Positions 7,311-11,920 of a DNA stretch of 11,920 nucleotides are shown piece by piece (position 1 is the stretch's first letter; each line of letters begins with the position of its first letter). Source of the DNA: a bacterium. GTDB taxonomy: Bacteria; UBP14; UBA6098; B30-G16. The notes beneath the pieces are model-generated. The model worked only from the letters and a program-made list of their open reading frames with translations, was not told the origin of the DNA and did not search any database. The DNA is taken from positions 1 through 11,920 of the forward strand of contig QNEG01000022.1 in the NCBI GenBank assembly GCA_003645115.1. Direction: 5' to 3'. A program made the translations under genes and the position numbers.

Positions 7311-10300
7311 TTATTTTATATATAGGATTTTAATAGCGCCAATGGAATTTGACAATTTAGCAAAATATATTCCGGAACCGATATTTTCCGGGCGCCAGAT
7401 TATCCGGCTGATTCCAGATTTCACGCTTATTTCATCTATTTTGTTGCCCGTAATATCATAAAATTGCAACCAGGACTCCACCGGAACCACAATATCCAAC
7501 ACGCAGGCGGAATTGAACGGATTAGGATACGCACTTATAGAAATTTCTGTGGGGACAGGATGTTTTGGAGCGACATCCAGAGCAATATTTCGCCACCATA
7601 CAGCATCGAAAGCGATATAATTCCCCTGTATCCCGGTGGCATCGCCGAGATATACTTTCTCCGATGATGACCCGCTGAAATTATAATTTCCCAGACTTAC
7701 CCATTGGTTAAAATATGAGGCTTGGTTCACCACCATAGTATCCTCGCCATCGGAATGGAATATTCTATATCTGGCATTTGCGGTAGCGTGATTGTCTGGG
7801 ATATACACCAGAACTTCATATTCGCCTGGGCGAGGCAAAATGGGATACCATTCCACATAGCAGGTATCGACAGATTCGGTGGAATATGTCCACCAGAAAT
7901 GGTCATCATAACCACCGGTGCCATCGTGCCAGAATGCAGGGTCGGCGTATCGATGGAAACCGTCATCGTAATCGTCTATCAATGTATCTACATTGCCGAT
8001 ATAAATCCATCTAACCGCATCGGCGATTATCACATCTCCATCGGTAGCGGAACGGTCACTCAAACCCACATATCCTGAAGACCCGGAATGGAACAGGAAT
8101 CTACCCAGATAATGCCATTCTGTAATTCCAGTGCTCTGAGATACGAACATAGAATCATTATATGCACCCATAATTCGAACGAATACACTATCACATCGGT
8201 TTGCAGCTGGCATCCACCACATATATACATCATAGACACCAGAATCGGGAATATATGGTGTCCAAGTAGCCCAGTCATCCACAGTATCCAGTGCATTAGC
8301 CCAAAGATAATCACTATACCAACCGGAATCGGGATAAGAACCGACATTCCAGGTTCCGCCGGTGTTGAATTCGGGGTCGCCATCATCGACTATTATCCCT
8401 GACCCCAGCGGAGAAAACCAGACCGCATCGCAACTGATATAATCTCCCGATGCACCGGTCACATCGCCGAGATATACATAATCTCCGGGTTCGCAGAAAT
8501 AAGTTCCCAGCGATACCCATTCATTTGAATATGAAGCTTGGTTCACAATCACAGTGTCCACCGTGCCGGAATGATGAATCTGGTATCGAGCTTGAGCGGT
8601 AGCGTAATTGCTGGGTATATATACATAAATTTGATATTCTCCAGTTGATGACAGTATGGGTGTCCAGGTGGCGAAATTTACATCGTCGCCGGAGAGCACC
8701 GAACCTGTCCAGAATGCGTGGTTATCGTATCCACCTAACCAGGCTCGCCAATAGTTTCCCGGTCCGTTGGCAGAAAATCCAGCCGATAAATCATCCACGA
8801 TAGTATCCGCTGGTGGTGGAATGTAATCACCTCGCGCATAGAAAAGATATCTAACCGTGGGTGAATAGTTTCCATTATCATAACCGGGCCAATCGTAATA
8901 AGCCATCTCGCCATTGTATTGTCCCCATGGTGAAGTATTGTAATCTCCGTAAGGGTCATTCGCTATTATGCAATGGTCGGTGAAATATCCTCGCCAGCAA
9001 TTATAATGTCCCGATGAACCGAAATATAATAATGCACACATCGGGTCATTGGAATCGATTTCTCCCTGATACAAAGACCACGGCGGTGAATATGATGACC
9101 ACCCTGAATATAATCCGTGTTGCTGGATTAACAGGACTAATGAATCGCCATAAGTTCCCACTCTGTCTGTAGGACTGGTGCAGAAACCGTGTGCGCCATA
9201 TACTGTGGTGTCGGAATAATAATCCCCCACTTTCGGCGCTAACCCTGGATGGTCATATACATATCCGTTGTATTCGTATTCATTTGGCACATACCATCCA
9301 AAATCGTGGGTGTGAGTATATGGATATGAACAGGTAATCGGATGTGGTGGAAGTTTATCATAGCGCTGTATTGCCATCAATCCCGATGTAGGTCCGCAAC
9401 TTGCAGAACCATTGAAATAGTCGGGGACATCGTATTTCTGGTGAAGATATGGCACCCATAAATCTGTCTTTGTGCCATCGTTTCCTCCCTTTCGATATGG
9501 GACCACAGGGCAATCCTGTCCATCGGCAATTTGTGTAATACCAATCAATTGGATTTTATTATCTTCACCGATAGAAATCTGTGCCCGATAAATATCGCCA
9601 TCGGGAATGGATATAAACGAGATGAACTTTCCATCGGGAGAAATCGCCGGCATCGCCTCGTGCAATTCACTGGTATTGGTAATGTTATATCGCTCTGCGC
9701 CGGGAACCCAATACCAGATTTCTGATGAGTCCACTCGATACTGATGGTCGAATGTAACCTGAACAAAAATTCCGCCGGCATCGGCGCTTACAATCCTGTT
9801 GGGTTCAGTATCCCAGACAAAATTTCTACCATCGGCGAATTCATAAAATTCATTCAGTTGCAAATCCATGACCACTATTCCGTTGGAGCCGGTCAGTGCG
9901 ATTTTCGAACCATCGGGATTCCACACTGGCTTATATCCCAGCGAGGGAAATATCGCCGATGATGAACCGTCCGCTATATTCACGATTACCAAATAACCAT
10001 CATCATCGATATATGCAAAACGGGCATTTACAGTATCTACCGTAATCCATTGGATCGAATTTCGAACCGGGATTTGGCCTAAAATGGCGTTGCCTTTCCA
10101 TATCGATACTTTATCGCCGAGCGGAATCAGTAGCGAATCGCCGAGTGGTTGCGGGACTCCCACGCTTGGATTAGCATCCAGTAATTCATAAATTCTTCCG
10201 CTAATTATATGATATATACAGGGAGTTTGTCCGGACGAGTCGATTTTTTTAAACAGGATGAACTCATTTTTCCATATGGTAGAATGTCTTCCACGGACTC

Positions 10301-10466
10301 GTGAGGGTTCTCCGATTGCTCGCACAGTGTCGGTTATGGAATAAATTCCTGTTCCCCGGTAATCGCTGGAGAATATCACCCCATTGTTGATTATTTGTAA
10401 ATAAGCAAATCCGCTATCGGCGAATATAATACCAGCTAACAGCAGTAATAGCATATACTTACGCAT
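7311..10466 (-). CDS. large secreted protein: beta-propeller, C39-like cysteine peptidase, three golvesin/Xly-type domains, T9SS-type sorting tail
   Basis: This 1051-residue protein is predicted to be exported and surface-bound or released. Residues 1-21 form a signal peptide (MRKY, a Leu-rich core, then SGFA). Residues 22-325 look like a TolB/WD40-like beta-propeller, with repeats such as WNPDGSKIAL (182-191) and ISPDGKFISF (275-284). Residues 337-545 form a papain-like domain of the C39-like type: Q343 (oxyanion), C357 in SCGPTS, H487 in SGHYNC, and D504 in NDPYGD, so the active site looks intact. Three beta-rich units of about 130 residues follow (555-685, 690-822, 828-959), resembling the golvesin/xanthan-lyase carbohydrate-binding-like domain. 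Residues 975-1051 match the type IX secretion sorting domain, with YPNPFN (980-985), YDITG (1003-1007) and SGIYFAKL (1031-1038). GGGGA six bases before the ATG supports the start. It may cleave peptides at a polysaccharide or cell surface; that role is inferred. It lies between DUF58 (32 bases) and PrsW (20 bases). Confidence 0.88.
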   Translation of the reverse strand: MRKYMLLLLLAGIIFADSGFAYLQIINNGVIFSSDYRGTGIYSITDTVRAIGEPSRVRGRHSTIWKNEFILFKKIDSSGQTPCIYHIISGRIYELLDANPSVGVPQPLGDSLLIPLGDKVSIWKGNAILGQIPVRNSIQWITVDTVNARFAYIDDDGYLVIVNIADGSSSAIFPSLGYKPVWNPDGSKIALTGSNGIVVMDLQLNEFYEFADGRNFVWDTEPNRIVSADAGGIFVQVTFDHQYRVDSSEIWYWVPGAERYNITNTSELHEAMPAISPDGKFISFISIPDGDIYRAQISIGEDNKIQLIGITQIADGQDCPVVPYRKGGNDGTKTDLWVPYLHQKYDVPDYFNGSASCGPTSGLMAIQRYDKLPPHPITCSYPYTHTHDFGWYVPNEYEYNGYVYDHPGLAPKVGDYYSDTTVYGAHGFCTSPTDRVGTYGDSLVLLIQQHGLYSGWSSYSPPWSLYQGEIDSNDPMCALLYFGSSGHYNCWRGYFTDHCIIANDPYGDYNTSPWGQYNGEMAYYDWPGYDNGNYSPTVRYLFYARGDYIPPPADTIVDDLSAGFSANGPGNYWRAWLGGYDNHAFWTGSVLSGDDVNFATWTPILSSTGEYQIYVYIPSNYATAQARYQIHHSGTVDTVIVNQASYSNEWVSLGTYFCEPGDYVYLGDVTGASGDYISCDAVWFSPLGSGIIVDDGDPEFNTGGTWNVGSYPDSGWYSDYLWANALDTVDDWATWTPYIPDSGVYDVYMWWMPAANRCDSVFVRIMGAYNDSMFVSQSTGITEWHYLGRFLFHSGSSGYVGLSDRSATDGDVIIADAVRWIYIGNVDTLIDDYDDGFHRYADPAFWHDGTGGYDDHFWWTYSTESVDTCYVEWYPILPRPGEYEVLVYIPDNHATANARYRIFHSDGEDTMVVNQASYFNQWVSLGNYNFSGSSSEKVYLGDATGIQGNYIAFDAVWWRNIALDVAPKHPVPTEISISAYPNPFNSACVLDIVVPVESWLQFYDITGNKIDEISVKSGISRIIWRPENIGSGIYFAKLSNSIGAIKILYIK
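7590..8804 (-). repeat. three tandem beta-domain units within the secreted protein gene
   Basis: The units run 8804-8412, 8399-8001 and 7985-7590 in coding order. Each opens with an Asp-Asp motif (IVDD, IVDD, LIDD) and passes through W-x-P and G-x-Y-x-V/I. Each ends with a hydrophobic strand before DAVW or DAVR. Units 1 and 3 are clearly closest: both have ATAxARYxI and VNQASYxNxWVSLG, and YLGDxTG near the end. Unit 2 keeps the skeleton but has a different core (SQSTGITEWHYLG). The short linkers carry no other domain. Confidence 0.85.
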
Positions 10467-10498
10467 TTATTTTCCCCGATATTTTGTTATTAGTTAAA

Positions 10499-11416
10499 TT
10501 ATCTAACTTTTCCAGCTCGCATACGGAAATATTTATCCAGAGTTTTTATATAATCTTCATCGGTATTAATGTGGATAGCATCTACTCCCACCGATGCGAA
10601 AATTTTTTTCTGAAATTGCAATTCCTTTTCGGTTTCCTGCCGAAATGACTCGGCGATATTTCTATCCGATGTATCCACGGGGACAATTTGTCCGGTTTCT
10701 GCATCCTCCAGCACGATAACTCCAGATTGGGCAAATTCTATTTCTGCCGGGTCAGAAATTACTATCGGTATTACATCGTGTTTCTTGGCGAGTAGTGCCA
10801 ATGGTTTTTTAATATTCACATCCAAAAAGTCTGAGATAATGAAAATAATGGCGGAGCGTTTCAGTAAGCGATTGATATATTCCAGTGCATTTGCAATATC
10901 TGTAAGATTATGAGTGGGCTGGAATGCCAGCAATTCTCGTATTATTCTGAGAGTGTGAGTCTTTCCTTTTTTAGGCGGGATAAATTTTTCCACCTGATCG
11001 GTGAACATCAATAATCCGACTAAATCACTATTTTCGATTGCGGAAAATGCCAGTAGTGCGGAAATCTCCACTGCAATATCGCGTTTTAACTCATTTCTGG
11101 TGCCGAATGCAGATGACCGACTCATATCTGCGCAGATAAGCACTGTAAGCTCGCGTTCCTCCTCGAATACTTTCACATAGGCTCTATCCATTCGAGCAGT
11201 GACATTCCAATCGATAGTGCGGACATCATCGCCGGGAAGATATTCTCTGACCTCGGAAAATTCCATTCCTCGACCACGAAATACCGAATGATATTCGCCG
11301 GAAAAAATTTCCTGCACCATCTTTCGAGTGGTAATATCCAGTGTTCGGACTTTCCGCAGGATTTCCCGAATTCGTTCCTCTCGACTTTCTTTTTCTCTAA
11401 TTCGTAGTAATTTCAT
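10499..11416 (-). CDS. DUF58 protein with vWA-like metal-binding domain
   Basis: DUF58 proteins usually work with a MoxR-type AAA+ ATPase, and some with vWA membrane proteins, in assembly of enzymes or envelope complexes; the exact role is unknown. The diagnostic segment is complete: GRGMEFSEVREYLPGDD (residues 48-64) followed by RTIDWNVTAR (66-75). A vWA-like fold follows with an intact MIDAS pattern: D97-x-S99-x-S101, T173 and D197 (IISDF). The first 30 residues are charged and no membrane segment is seen, so it is probably cytoplasmic. The length of 305 residues is typical. The ATG at 11416 lies 19 bases after the stop of the small exported protein and has no strong Shine-Dalgarno, suggesting translation coupled to the gene before it. 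The moxR gene usually found directly upstream is not there; if present, it is outside the window. Confidence 0.93.
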   Translation of the reverse strand: MKLLRIREKESREERIREILRKVRTLDITTRKMVQEIFSGEYHSVFRGRGMEFSEVREYLPGDDVRTIDWNVTARMDRAYVKVFEEERELTVLICADMSRSSAFGTRNELKRDIAVEISALLAFSAIENSDLVGLLMFTDQVEKFIPPKKGKTHTLRIIRELLAFQPTHNLTDIANALEYINRLLKRSAIIFIISDFLDVNIKKPLALLAKKHDVIPIVISDPAEIEFAQSGVIVLEDAETGQIVPVDTSDRNIAESFRQETEKELQFQKKIFASVGVDAIHINTDEDYIKTLDKYFRMRAGKVR

Positions 11417-11435
11417 ATTCTGCTATTCGATTTAT

Positions 11436-11920
11436 CTAAAAATATTTCATCACACCAATCAAGATACCGAATGGTCTTTCCTGTGTTAAAATGAGTGTGA
11501 AAGAATTAAAGTCTTCGTTGAACCTTGCAATCGAACCCAGTGAGATTCCTGCATAAATATCGGTATTGGGGACACCCAAGCTGTCCATATAAGCCACTGC
11601 CGAACCCGCTATTCCGATACCTAATTCACTATAGCTGGAACCATTGGCAATGTATCTGAGAGAGATTTGCGGACGAATCATAAAGCAGAAATGCCGTTGT
11701 TTATTAAAGAACATAGCGAAACCAGTTCCTGCGCCCATTTCAAAACCATCCATATCGCCGAGCAGAATGTTCGGAATGTCTATCCATAAATCTATGGCGT
11801 TGTTTTCACTCCAGCTATTGCGATAAACTATCGAATTCGGTGTGGTCATATATCCCAAAGCAATTCCTGACCTTTCCGGCACCTGCGCTATAACTGGCGA
11901 AATTATGACCCATAATAAAA
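11436..11920 (-). CDS. small exported outer-membrane beta-barrel-like protein (5' end outside window)
   Basis: I do not recognise a specific family. The frame is open to the right edge. The first visible residues, LLWVIISPVIAQ, look like the end of a signal peptide with a cleavage site after VIA. The true start therefore lies upstream of the window, and the GTG at 11882 is only an internal in-frame codon. The mature part of about 149 residues has alternating hydrophobic and polar strands rich in Gly and aromatic residues (for example GIALGYM, FEMGAGTGFAMFF, SELGIGIAGSAVAY, DIYAGISLGSIARF). It ends in Tyr-Phe, the usual last-residue signal for outer-membrane barrel assembly. An eight-stranded barrel or a related surface protein is plausible. 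The stop is TAG, while every other gene here uses TAA. It is the first visible gene of the run leading to DUF58, 19 bases downstream. Confidence 0.75.
   Translation of the reverse strand, partial: LLWVIISPVIAQVPERSGIALGYMTTPNSIVYRNSWSENNAIDLWIDIPNILLGDMDGFEMGAGTGFAMFFNKQRHFCFMIRPQISLRYIANGSSYSELGIGIAGSAVAYMDSLGVPNTDIYAGISLGSIARFNEDFNSFTLILTQERPFGILIGVMKYF

Noticed and set aside
8060..8402. Long open frames on both strands inside the secreted protein gene (for example 8088-8402 on + and 8060-8386 on -)
   Set aside because: They are shadows of the repeat-rich, biased codon use of the 1051-residue gene and show no ribosome sites or known motifs.
7291..10498. Secreted protein as a lipoprotein or as the peptidase part of a bacteriocin ABC exporter
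   Set aside because: The signal peptide has no Cys lipobox, and there is no membrane or ATPase domain in the protein; the sorting tail argues for secretion across the outer membrane.

Overview
The window comes from a Gram-negative-type (diderm) bacterium with a moderately AT-rich genome. Two things point to the Fibrobacteres-Chlorobi-Bacteroidetes superphylum or one of its uncultured relatives (Cloacimonadota, WOR-3, Marinimicrobia and similar lineages). One is a C-terminal secretion-sorting domain with a YPNPFN motif on a large exported protein. The other is a short exported beta-barrel-like protein ending in Phe. The lineage is inferred from domain style only. No rRNA, tRNA, CRISPR array, insertion sequence or phage gene was seen.

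Layout: an MsbA-type ABC exporter, cut by the left edge, lies on the + strand (3-1508). Everything else is on the - strand and is read from right to left. In transcription order these are: a small exported outer-membrane-like protein cut by the right edge (11436-11920), a DUF58 protein with a vWA-like metal site (10499-11416), a 1051-residue secreted multidomain protein (7311-10466), a PrsW-family intramembrane protease (6538-7290), a 316-base interval without a convincing gene, a GT4 glycosyltransferase (5055-6221), rnfC (3678-4988), a glucose-1-phosphate thymidylyltransferase-like enzyme (2899-3636), and an M16 zinc peptidase (1550-2869). The M16 gene converges on the ABC gene across only 41 bases.

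Gaps within the - strand block are 19, 32, 20, 316, 66, 41 and 29 bases. That suggests two transcription units: OMP-like/DUF58/secreted protein/PrsW, then glycosyltransferase/rnfC/nucleotidyltransferase/M16. The first unit is about the cell envelope and export. The second mixes surface-sugar synthesis (sugar-nucleotide synthesis plus glycosyl transfer) with one isolated subunit of the Rnf ion-pumping complex and a processing peptidase.

The most distinctive object is the secreted protein: beta-propeller, C39-like cysteine peptidase, three golvesin/xanthan-lyase-type beta domains, then a T9SS-type sorting tail. Other points of interest are the orphan rnfC, and the 316-base gap, where a short open frame and an N-terminal extension of the glycosyltransferase frame are separated by a single stop codon. 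I see families I can name rather than a clearly new system; the least explained part is the cluster around the secreted peptidase.
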